From Gyrodactylus bullatarudis (lineage: Eukaryota > Platyhelminthes > Monogenea > Gyrodactylidea > Gyrodactylidae), in contig SSNU01000345.1 of the NCBI GenBank assembly GCA_012064415.1, positions 1-45,004 of the forward strand: a stretch of DNA of 45,004 bases, given 5' to 3'. The notes beneath the pieces were generated by a model. The model was not told the DNA's origin, did no database searches, and was given only the letters and a program-made list of their open reading frames with translations. Each line of letters begins with the position of its first letter. The stretch's first letter is position 1. This document shows, in pieces, positions 8,588-21,500 of the stretch. A program made the translations under genes and the position numbers.

Positions 8588-11500
8588 CTATGTGAAATGA
8601 CTATTTATGAATGTGACAATTTGTTTAGCATTGTGGTCTGGATCTAATTCAGTGAATAAGAAACATTGATTATCACCTTCCTTGCGTTGGATGAAGCCAA
8701 AGAGTCTAGAAATAGATAAGAAATAGAAAAATTGGTTTAATTTTTTGACTCTTGGGGGAAATTTTACTCACTTTGGCTTCTTAATTCCACATAATCGCTG
8801 TTCTTCGTGATGAAACTCTTTATCACGGTGTTCTACACCACTCCACACAATGCTGGAAGCAGCCAAGTGTCTTCGAAAGAATAACTTCCGATTCTTGTCT
8901 GTAATTGTAATTCCTTCACCTGGTTTCATTTGTAAAAGACATTCAATGTACTTGATTCGACATCCACCCCCCATAGAATCCACTTTTGCAGTGTTCATTT
9001 GAGTTTGGGGCATTAGATAGTCAACAGCTCTTTTGAGCCCAGCTTCTCCTGTCAAAGATTCAACTGGTACCGTACCCAAAAGCAAAGCTTTAACACCTAG
9101 AGAAAATATATTTCCTTAATCACATAATTCGAAGGAAAATTAAATAGAGAACCTTACTCAAAGATTGTCCACCTTCATGATAGCTATGATAGTTATTGTT
9201 CATTGTTCCATGATTCGAGCTGGAACCAGATAATAGTTTTGAGAAAAAGTTATTCTTTCTTGACATGGTTCCGTTCTTGGAGTTGTTAAAGAGCATAGTG
9301 TCGCCATAGCCATTGGAATCATTTTGAGTGGTAAATTGTAAATTATGCAGATTCTGAAACCATAAAAGAAAAAAATTACTATTTGATTTTCCTTAGTGGA
9401 AATTTGATTTATCAATGATAGACTCACAAGTTTACAAGGTAGGGCTAAACTGTCTTTCGTGTGCTGATAGATTAAAGACTCAAGATCCGGAAATACTGGT
9501 TCATTAGCGAATCCTTTCAGGCGTACACCAATTTCTGGGGAGGAGACTCCTTCGATTAAATAATGTCTGACTAGTTCACTCTGCATATCATCTGAAATGT
9601 TGAGAAGATTAATCAAGACTTATTTTCCCTCAAATGCATGAATTATCAAGAGGTTGTCAAGGGAAAGGATTTTACCAAATTGGAAGAATATCTTTTTTAA
9701 TACATCTCAATCAATTTGCTATTCTTATTCATGTATTTTTACATGAATTCTATCGAATAAAAATATGGGTAGCAATTTTGGCTTGCCGATTTGATGAGAA
9801 ACAAAAAAGTAAGCATAAATTGTTTTTGATGAATTTTGTGAGAGAGATTTTTCTCCAAGAAAATAAACTTTGAAATGATTCTGTTTTGAGCACAGGCTTA
9901 TCGTTACAGTTTCTTCTTCAATTCATGCTTCTTGCAGTGAAGAGAGCAACGCTATCCAGTTAACTTTCACTGTTTTTAAAAGCATGCTCTGACTATTATT
10001 ACAGAATGCTTTGTAAAATTCATATAAATGAACTCATTTAACTACATTAGTATTTGAAAGCTAATTTTCAAGATTAACTAACTAACTAAGGCTGACTTTA
10101 ATTGGTTAATTTAACCCAGACAGAAACCATGTTATAAAAGGATGAATGACTTTTTTACGTTACCGAAACAAATAAAAAGCATTGCAAGTGAAACCGAAAA
10201 ATTTTCTATTCGTTCAATTACTTTAAGCTTCTTGAGTGTTAGTGAAGTCAAATATTGCTGTACTTGAGCGTGAGAAACTAAAACAAAAATTCTCTCATTA
10301 CAAGACCATTCTGATGATGTAAGCCAAATCTTTACTGATTTCAAATACATTTAAAATAAAATATAAAAACTATGACAAATTTTATGAGCTATGCGAATAA
10401 AAATAATTTTCTCCCATTAATGCTGGATTAAGTTTAGCAAGAAAATGTTTCTCACGCCTATGCACTATGAAATAAGATTATTCGAGGAATTGATGGCTTT
10501 CAATCTCTATTAAAAAAATCAATAATTCATTTTTGATCATTCTGTAAATGCACAGATCAATGAAGGAAAGCAATGAAGTTTCTATGGATAGACAGAACAA
10601 AGAAACAGGAGGCTTGCGAAATTAGAGACAGACAGACCATCAGACCAAAACATGTCCTCTCCGTGAAAGAAATATTCAAAACTTCCCTCCAGAAAAGTGT
10701 AAATCAAAAGGTCTTACTTAAAACTTTTTGTATGAACTTGGGCATTCCTAGAATATAGATAAATAAATTCCAATCATAAAATATTTCTCACTAAACAGGG
10801 GAGGGAGTTATAAATGAAACTGATTTATTTTGAGGTACACCATTTTAGGCTACTTAGATTATAATCATTCTTCTTTCGAATGTGTAATCAGCCTTACCTC
10901 AAAATTGGTATATTTAATGCAACTAAAGCAGTCTGCTGTTATTCGAATTCCTTCTCTAAAATACAAGATAACTCAGTGTCATAAGAAAAAGAGGGAGGGA
11001 AAATGGTGTACCCGAAATAACTTTTTATAAAATTTCCTCTTCCTGTTAAAGGATAATTTTTTAAAATGAGGATGAGAAGGTGACGCATTCTCTACTTATA
11101 AAGTATAGCTATGCAATGTAGGTCTTACCTGATTTCGGTTGAATCTTGGGAGGAAGGGTATCAACTTTAACTGCTAATCCATAAGCATTCTCATAGGTGG
11201 TGGAATCTCTGACAAGGAATGAACCGGGCGGAAGTTGACGCAGTATTTTAATTGCTAAAAGAATATAGGAATCATTTCAAAGACATAAACACTGAATTCA
11301 AAAAATCACCTTCATCTCTTGATAGTTTTGGTCTATACCAAATGGACTTTGTTAGACTGGCCAATTCAAGATCACTAACATCAGCTCCATTGACTCGACT
11401 CGTTGTCTGATATGAATTTTGGTTCATATTGCTAGAGCTTTTCTGTTCTGTTATCATTGAATCCATGGGATCATTGTATTTGGGCATTCCACTATTTTGA

Positions 11501-14500
11501 CGACTGAAATCTCTAAAGGATCGATCTTTGGAAAAAAGAGGATACGAATTAACATATTTAAAAAATTCTGTTTATGAAGAAAAAAATTATAAAAATAATA
11601 TATGTATTTCATTTACCTTTTCTGTCATTTGTTAGTATTCCCTTGTTGAATACACCAGACCCGAAAGATTCCTTTTGATTTTTAGCAATTCCATTCTTCT
11701 GGTCACCTTCAAAGACAGAAATAATGATAAAACCTTTATCCAGTGCAAGTCAGCAATGTTTTCAACTAGAAAAGCATGCCTTACACAGTAAAACATATGA
11801 AGTATTAAGGCATGCATAATAGATATATTACTTGGTGTTAATACGAGGCTCTTATAGTTTCTAGAGAACCTATTAAGGCTAGTAGCTTTTTGGTTAGGCC
11901 AGTTTAGAGTATGTGCTTCTTTACAACCTACCAAGCAAACAGCATTTTCATTATTATTATTCGGCATTAGGCAGAAGTAAGATGAAAATACAATTGAAAT
12001 ACAGTTTGAGATCAATAATCATTAGAAAAGAAATTAAAGTAATTAAAATTCTTTCAATAGAACACACGTATGCTGCATAGAGTATCAGGCACCAGGCAAA
12101 AAAATAATGCAAGTATGTATGTGCAATGAGTCATTTGAAACTCGAGATTCTTACCGATTGAATTTAGACGATTATTCGATGCCCGATTCATACCAAGACT
12201 CCATTTACGTTGATCATAAGAGATCGTTCGACGCAAACTGGGACCTCGAACTGGATAATGTTCAATTTGAAAGTTTATTTAAGGTCAAAAAATCTTTCTT
12301 CGGAGAAACAAGCAATGGAAACAAACTTTAGATTTTCCGTAGTTTTTTCTATCTCCGTCATGATTCATACGTTCGAATTATTGTTTTTTTAAAAATTAAT
12401 AATCCAGTATTAATTTTGAAGAAAATTACAGCCAGATTTATATTGGTTTATATTTTAAAAGAAAACTTGAATTATCGCAAGAAATAATTTGACTTAAAAT
12501 GAACTTTAACTGTTGACATGAGAAAAACGTAAAAGATTCGGGGTTAAATATCATTTCAGGTTAAAAATGGGGAAAACCATTTTATTTCTATTTGAAAAGT
12601 ACAAGACTCGAATAAGAATAGCTTACCATCAAGAAGGGATGCAGTCTTTGGATTGGCAGCACGGGCTAGTGTGGTTGTTGAGCCCATGTTTGATTCCAGA
12701 TCCTGGACACCTCTACCAATTGGCTGAAGGGTAATTGTTTCAACCTCTTCAAATGTCTCGCCGCCCCCTCCGTTTATATTCTTTAGAGAAGAAAAATTAA
12801 TCATCTATAAATTTCTATGACCTATTATAAGGACAAAAAAGCAACAGATAAGAGAGGATTTCATTTTTTTTTGCATTAACGATAAAGAAATTAAAATTGT
12901 AAAACTACAAAGTATTTTTCTTAACTCACCGAACTCATAGAATTCATTGATCGATAGTGAGAGTTTTGTTCAAGCCTCCTAGTTGAAGCAGAACTGGCAT
13001 TAAGAGCATTAGAAGAAGCCCTAATTCGAGATGAGGAAGTATTCAAATTTTTCTGTTGGATCTGACGTAGACGTTCGGCTTCTTGTTCATGTTTCAGTCG
13101 TTCTCTTCTAGCTGAGTAGCCAGATTTATTACCATTTGTTAGGCCACTAATTGTTGAGAAATTATCTCCCATAAAGGATAAATCCGATTCTGAAATCATA
13201 AGTCATTTAAACTTTCTCATATCAGCAGATATCATTTGTGCTTCATGTGTAATTTGTTAAAAAAATTGTATTGTTATGAAAGAATGAAATCCCTATGTAA
13301 CTTGAGTGACCAAAAATAAAAAGAGAATTTATGAAATTATTGCAGGTTAGTTGAGGATAAATTTCAAGATTTTCTCCAATTCTTTATCTATGTTATAATA
13401 CTTGAAATGATTGATAAGCATGTTTTTTCATCATATGACAAAGTTAATTTGAATTTTTTTCTTTTCCTTACCTCTGCCTAATACTAGGAAAAATTTTCAA
13501 ATTTAGTAAGAGTTTCCTAAGAATTAATTGTTTCATTATTATACATTTACTGAACTAAGCACTCACCGGACCCTTGATGATCTTTGATGGTCCAGGAACG
13601 ACCACCAATAGCTCCATTAACATTAGTCGAACTCATGGCTCTCTTTGGGTTATATGTACTTGAATTTATTGTTTTTGTCATTTGGTTCAAGTTGGTCGTG
13701 TAACCTTCGCCAGGGTTTTTAATTCCATTATAATCTTTATGAAATTTAAAATATTCATTTAGATTTAATTTCGTATGAAGAATTCATGCAAATTATTAGT
13801 TTATTAACCTCGTATTGTGAATGTCATCTTGTTTAAATTTTTAGTTGTAAAGAAGCAAAGAACTATTTTAGATAATGGTGAAAATCTAGGGAGAATTCTG
13901 AAATAAAAGTAAGTGCAGGGTCGGTTAAGAGAATGAACGGATCTCTTTACAAACCCTGATTTATGTCACGAATGGCATTGACTTTGAAAAATTTCCTGAC
14001 AATATCCTGGGTTATTGTCGTTGTGTTATATTTAATTGAGATCATATCAGATAAAGTGACGTCATTATCGTTCATAGAGTTGTGATCATCATCAGTTTGA
14101 TCTGGTACAGACGATTTACTGCAGGTTGTCTCATTGGAAGATGATGAAGATTTAAGGGTCTTCAGTTTATCCAAAACCTGATGAAGATCTCCAATAATCT
14201 GGATTAAATCTCCTTCAGGAATATCATCACTGCTATTTATTATTGATTCTATTTGAGCTAGATATTTTACAATTTATTCATAAAGATATCAAAAATAGAT
14301 AAAATGTATACTCTGATCTTTGTAGAAGAATTGCAGTTCGAACAAAATCAAAACAAACTTACAGGCATCGGGAATCTCAATTTTTGAGTGATCATTCACC
14401 ATAATTGTTTCATCGTGAATAACATTTTTTGCTCTATTCAGTGTATTTTCGGGATATTCCAATCTCTCAGAGATTGCATTCGAGTTTGGAATAATAAATT

Positions 14501-15504
14501 TTTCATTATCAAAAACAGAGTCCCTACAAACGAGTTTTTCCTCATCCTGGCTTTGATGTAAATTTGATTTTTTCTCAATTGTATTCACATGAATAGGATG
14601 AATAACAGTAATAATTGGAGTTGACTTTTGGTCGAGTGTAATCTCTTCAGCAGTTTCTGCTGCCTCCTCGATTTCCGTTGTATCCGATTCACTACTGGAC
14701 TTGTTATTGATTGATGACAAACATTGTGATGTACAAGTACTATTGAATTGATTACAATAAGAGCAAAAGTTGTCTTCATGGCAATTTCTCGGTTCACTTG
14801 ATTTCTTTGTGCCATTGTAATTACTGCAAAAGTCTTCATCCCCTAGTTCAGGTGTTGTACAAGAATCAATATACTCAAGGGATTTCAAATTTTCCCATGA
14901 CTTTTTTAAATGCGCAACTGGATTCAGTATAAGTGAGTCACCGTTCTTGATTAAATCTCCAGACTTTTGATAATCTTCAATGAACGATTTCGTCATGGAA
15001 TATGTCATTTTATCAATGATATCTTCGTGAAGCTTGTTCTGACGTGGATCTGTAAAGGCTGATGTTCTAGAGCCTTTTCATGATAGAAGATAAGAGAAAG
15101 TTAAGTTTAAATAAGCATAACTTGTATATAGTAAACAATTCATTTTTTATATTCGATGCCTTTTTTCTCTTATACATACATAACCTACATCTGATATATA
15201 TCTGACCTGAATATTCAATCTTTTTCGCAAACCTTAATGAATTAGCCTTTATGTGAATTATAATGAAAGAAAGAGAGCGCTCAAAGGCGTTAACACCCCT
15301 CACTCATTCTTTTCAACTCTAAAATAAATGAATATCAGAGTCATGCAGTCCATTTTTAAGAGCACATTTTTTCATGAAAAGTCAACAAAAATTTCAAAGC
15401 TCACTCTTGATCTTGCGTATGAATTCGTCGATTAAGAGGCCTGGCTCCTTAAATACTTCTTGTGGAGGGGAATGATATACGCATTGGCTATCTCCAATTT
15501 CCAT
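8588..15504 (-). CDS. TNS: Tensin, short isoform from an internal first exon (SH2-PTB only)
   Basis: An ATG at 15504 opens a 100-nt exon (15504-15405) encoding MEIGDSQCVYHSPPQEVF and onward. It has an in-frame TAA shortly upstream and ends in a GTGAGC donor after one base of a codon. That phase matches the acceptor at 15049, which the 32-nt exon of the long isoform also uses. Spliced to the 13 downstream exons it gives 3003 nt, 1000 residues, keeping SH2 and PTB but losing the phosphatase-like and C2 domains. A CCAAT box on minus at 15594-15590 lies about 90 nt upstream. Short tensins without the N-terminal module are known (vertebrate tensin-4, fly blistery). That this exon is transcribed is my inference. 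Confidence 0.72.
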
Positions 15505-18500
15505 GATATTTCTTGATTATTTCAGTTTCTTCTTCGTTCTTTAATCAGATCGGTAATACAACTTTCTTCACAACAGAGACTTGTTATTGATTGGAGTACT
15601 AATTAGTGACTGATCTTGATGATGCAGATATGGTACACTGTATTTTTTTAAATTGATATTTATATAATGTGACACTTGATGTAGAAATAGATCCACAGTT
15701 TGATTTTTTTTTCGAGTGTGAACGAAATCTCTGAGAAATAAAGTTAGCTTCTTCTTCTATTTCTTTTTTTTAAGAGAAGTAATTATTCTTCTTCTTAAGA
15801 GTTGCTTCTATCTATAGAAGCTATCTCCTTCTAAATCTATTCATAATGTACACAACAGTAGTAGTATTGTATATGTACACGATATAATTTTAGTCAGAAG
15901 GTTTGAATAGCTTTTATATCATTATTAATACAATTCACTATTTTGGTGTATACTTGAAGTCATTTGATTGGTTTAGAGAAATCCATTAAAAATGTACAAA
16001 AAATACTCTTTACTTGGGATAGGGCTAATTTTAAACAAGATGACTATTCAAAATACAAATTTAATTTTAAAAATACTTACTAGTGCCGCTGAACTTTCGA
16101 TTATTCTGAGATCTGAAATTGAAAATTAAATTATTTGTAAAATCATTCACCGCAAGTGCATCAGTATAAATGGGTTGGTCGGATACTTTAGGAAGCATAA
16201 ATTTTTATTCATTGGCCAATAAATTAGATTATTAGTTAATCGATAAAATATTCAAGCTACTTTCAAAAGGAAAAATAACACTGGAATAAACATCTCATTT
16301 ACACAAATCTTATCACTGTAATTAGAGTTCATCGAATAAAAATGCCCAAAAGGTAAAAGATTCAGAGGATGAAGATCATTAAAGAAACAACGAGAAGTAT
16401 TCACCTAAAGCTAAACAAATGAGAGTAACACCTGTCAAACTCTATTTTTTAAGCCCTAGACGAAATAAGTTTGATTTTTAGGTTCCTTCCTAAAATAAGC
16501 AATATTGATACAGAGGCAGCAGTTCAAATAAAGATTTTCATCTAGGCGATTGTTTTTGATCAAACGTTCAGTCTAATAGAACCAATATAATTGTGTAATA
16601 AATGAAAACACAATTTAGACCAATGAAATCTACGATAAAAATAGGTATATTGTGATATATTTGTTCGTGTATTTCGCACTCCTCGCCCCGTAATCAAATG
16701 TTCACTGAGTTTCGGAACTGGCTGAATCAATGACTCACCCAGAGAAAAGATTTGTCTGGGACTGATAACTTCGGTGGAAATTTGAATAATTTCTTATCGT
16801 TGCATCTGTTTGATCAATGTTATTCAAGACTGTCTGTGATGAGCGAAGATTAGCCAATTCTTTCTTTGTATTCATTAATTCATTGAGTAAAGCTTGTTCT
16901 CGTTCAGTCATCTGATCAGAGGTAACATTCAAATTTTGGCTTGAATAATTTCGTGTAGTATTGAAGGAGGAGATTTGATTCATAGAGGTAGAATTCTTGT
17001 TAAGTCTCTGGGTATCATTCTTTATTAAAATAAAAAATATTTATGCAAGTTACTTTCAAGTAGTTTAGCATATTAATATTGAAAATAAACATACAAATGA
17101 ACCATTCTTTGGATCGATTGTTAAGAATATTTCATTATATTTACGCTGACCGTTCGGGGTTACTGATAGATTTGAAACTGAACCTATTTTCTTATTTCCA
17201 TTACTGTAAATACTATTCGTAGATCCATTATCGATTGTCGTTGTGAAAACGCTTTGATGTCTATCTGCAGACGTCTTTCTTACTGGAATAAATCGGTTTT
17301 CATAATTCGATGTCATCGTTGAAGATGCTTGATTCAAAGCAGTATTTGCAGTATTGTAAACACTGCTATTCTGGGTATTTGATAATTGTCTATGCTTATA
17401 CGACCAAGGATTATCACTACCATTACCAGTGGCACTTGTTGATCTGGCTGTATATCTGCAAAAAACATGGCTTAAATCATACGTGTTTTTCATTCCAAAA
17501 AACTTTTATAACTAACCTATTTATTGGGGAGCGAACAGGTGCTGGTGGGCGCCCTTTTGAAATACTAACAACAGTATTTTGGAGTTCATCAATTAATAAA
17601 TCTAAATCCCTCGTATCTGATGTGGTTGCCATGTTTAAATCGCTTCTGTCCTCTTCAATTGGGCACTCGTCTATTCTTGATATGGGATATTTCCGAGTAT
17701 ACGGATGATCAAAATCTACATTTGAGAATGAATAATTATAATTAATTTTGCAACTATAAAAATTAGTAATCCATTGTAACAATAATATAGAAAGACCAAT
17801 TGAAATTCATCTCAACTTATACTCGCACATCTGTCCTTCTCATGAATGCCAATCAAGAATACATGAGTTTTGAATAAATTTTCTGAATTTTACTTCAAAG
17901 TACTTCTACACCCCTGTGTCTCTGTATCAATCTAAGATCAATATGAGATATGTAAACATTTTGAATGAAGAATGAAAAAAATACATTACAGATTATTGAA
18001 CAGATCAACATTACTCTCTTCAAACGTTAGAAATTTAAATTTCTTTCACTTTTACACTCTAGCTTTCTCTTTGAGCTCATTATGAACGCAAACATTGCAT
18101 AATTTCGAGGGAATTCTGATCTCAGAGAAATTAAATTTCAACGAACTCACTCTCTCGAAAGGGTCAAGGGGTAATCCAATTTTCTAGTTAATCCAAAAGT
18201 AAAAATAGTTTCCACAGAAATGTGTTCTTTTCATCATACTTGTGAAGTGTAATAATAATAGATCCATGATTATATCAATTATTTTTATAAAGAGATTTCA
18301 AATCCTTAGACTAATAATGATCATGAAAACGATGAAAAAATCTTAGTCTATCCAAATATACAAATGCACAAAATGTTCTATAGTAGAGAGAGAAATACAG
18401 AAAGCTTGTTAGTGTGTATTCCTTTGCTACAATGAATGAAAAGCACCCAGGCTTCCCATTCAACCAATCAGCGTTCAGATATGTAGATCTTTTCTCTCTC

Positions 18501-21500
18501 AGCTTACACATACATTATTATTTTATCCCTGATTGTAGATTATTCTTTTTTTGTATATCTTCTTGCCTCCTAGTATTAGGAGAAATGTGTGATCTATCTA
18601 TCTATCCCGAAATGAAGGCAAAGAAAAGCCTTTGTTTTTCCCCTATAGATATTTATATGTATTTTAGATGTATAATTTTATTGCATTGATGTACATACAT
18701 TAATGCACGTTTAACAGATTCCAGATGAACATCCTCATCATCTATATTACTGCTTTATAGGTCAATTTATTATGATAATACTACTTGTATAGATCAAATT
18801 TGAATATACCAGATCTTTTAAAATTAAATAAAATTTCCATGTCAAAGGAATGAAAAAAACATATTTCCATAGTTGGGAGAGAACACTTACTTGATTCATG
18901 AAAAGACTTTTGAATGATATTCTTGAAAATTCTTCCGTCAAGTCGGAGAGTCTTCTTCGGGGGTAAATTTATCTCCTCCTGGACAACCTTGACATTGCTC
19001 AATTCTTTCTGTGTGAGAATATCACGAACCTTGTCCAGTTTAACGTTTGCCTTGTCAACCTATAATTTGATAAGATTATGTTTAAAAAAATAAATCTAAA
19101 AGAAAGAGAATAAATCAGCTTAAGAGGTTTATTTTATTTACGCAGTCAGAGAACAGATCAATATGATGATTTATCCTTATCATCATTCTCGATAGGGATC
19201 AACTCAGTTTCCTGATCTTTTTGAAATTATAAATATTTGAGTTGATTGAAAAAAATTGAAATTAACATCAGCTGTATGAATAAACGTTCATTTGATATAA
19301 ATCCAGTGGGAAATGAATTTACGGGATAGAATTTCTAGGATCTAGTTTATTATAATTTTTATTGCTTGGCGAAATAATGTTACTTGATCAAAGGAATAAT
19401 ACTGTGAAAATTAATATTTTATTCCCAAGTCTGTTATAAAATGGTTTAACCTGGTCATAAATTAATAACATTCTCCCATTTCCAATTTAAACGAACTTTT
19501 TTCATACGATTTTGAATTATGGAATGCATCCGTTGTGGAATTTTTTACTGGCAAGAAGTAATCCAGTATTCACCAAGTTCTTGTCAAAAATTTTATTCTA
19601 CAAAACCGGTTAGTTAGTCTTTAGCAGAAATGATCTCAAGACAAGTGATAAGTTGTATTTATATTCTTAAAAGAGAAAATAACTTCAAGCAAGATATAAA
19701 TTTTCATCAAGTTTCACATGGCCCCATGTAAAAATTTTTCTTGTTTTCTTTCTCTTTCTCTCTCTCTAATATACCTTAAAAATGAAAGAACAACAGACAA
19801 GAGATAAATTCTCTGCACAACCATCTATAGATTAAATAACGAGAGTAAATAAATCTCTTGGCACCAAGATAAAGAAAGAAACAGTTCATGTTTTATGTTC
19901 GAATTTAAACATTATCTCTAATAGATATGATCTTTGGTATATAAATACACTCTCTTAAATACTTAAAATAACAGGTAGAGTTTTGTTATCAAAAGCTAGT
20001 GAATATTATTTGAGATCTCAATTAGACAAGGAAATAATATCTGGTCGTTTTCAGAAAATCACAAAACTTTCAGGTTGTGCTAAAATTTCAGAAATCTTAT
20101 TCGGGCTGCTGGAACTGCTAAAAATTTTCGAGTACCAAAAAAAACTAATACAAAATTACTATTATTATTTCATGAAAGGCCATTTTAAATTACACAGAAA
20201 TTGAAACTAATTTCTTGACCTTTAGATTTTTTTCGTCATTTTGTGAACCAAGTTTAAATGAAATTGAACTGATTCGTGTTTCCAAACTTCTTTGATCTAT
20301 CTAGCAAGCGTTTTATCAATTTTTCTCGATCAAGTCATAAAACTTTGTCTAGAATTCCAGTTTATTAGTTTCAGACGTGTGAATTCACCCTGAGGAAAGG
20401 TTCAAGAGTCCTTATAAATACATGAAAGATAAGGTTATAAAAATACATGAAAGATTAGTTCTTTTCCATCATTGAAAAAGTTTGAGTGTTTGAATAGGGG
20501 TAGGGTGGACACAAAGAGAGAGAAACCCAAATTATGGAATTATAAATACAATTTTTAATGGGTACTTTATGACTCTTGCTATATCGATGCAAATAAATAC
20601 TAATTTCCCCATTAGATTTGAATTGGTGTACGTATATACACTGTATATTATACAGTATATATGTATTGATATATTTTTTTTTTGAAAAAAAGAGATTGCA
20701 TTGAATAAATATTTATCATCCTCAACCTCCTCTCCCTACATTCCCATCTAAGAGAGGTTGTGAAAAGCAATGGAAATTATTTTTCAATCTCTTCCATCAT
20801 TGATTTTGTGATTAGTGAATTTATTCTGCATGTTTTCAGAACTTGAAATTTTCGTTTATCTCCTATTCCAAGTTGATTTTAGAAAGTAAATTATTATTTT
20901 TGATTTAAAACGCTAATTTCCCATTAATAAAAAAATTTGTGTCGTTCTCAAGAAATGATTAATCAAGCTCAAAATAAAAACATTCGAATCAAGTTGAGCT
21001 TCTTTCAAAGTAAATAAATGTCGAAAAATTGTTTTTAAAAAATGCATTGTTTTTCTTTCAAATAAAATATATCGATTTCTTGCACATGAATTTATAAAAA
21101 TGAAAATAATTTTTCATCATGAATGAATTTTTTTTACAAATCTCGGAATAAATCACACATTGGAGAAAAGGTCTTTCTCATATTTATTTCTTAATTCTGT
21201 CTCTTTCACTCTTCCATAGATCATGGGTGGGGTAAGAGAATGAGGGAATAAATTAAATATCTCATGCACTATTATTTTCACTCTATCCTATTGTACGAAA
21301 TCTACATATATAGCACATGGAATAAAAAAAGCAATGTACTACTATAGAGGCATAATCATCACCAAGTGAATTAAAATTAGACATGGATAGATGGAGGTAC
21401 ATGAGAGAATTGAAAAATAAAAATCTTAATCATTAACAAATTGTAGTATTGATTAGTTATGGTTTACCCCATGTTTCTTTTCCAAAGGGGTAATACGCAT

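Noticed and set aside
11632..12015. 127-codon minus-strand frame
   Set aside because: It overlaps tensin exon 25 in the wrong frame and runs into an intron; the supported exon frame is different.
14585..14839. 84-codon minus-strand frame inside a tensin exon
   Set aside because: Same strand but out of frame with the 229-codon tensin exon, which has consistent phase on both sides.
20650..20672. Short palindrome ACTGTATA-T-TATACAGT
   Set aside because: Eight-base arms of mostly A/T in a long AT-rich intron are expected by chance.
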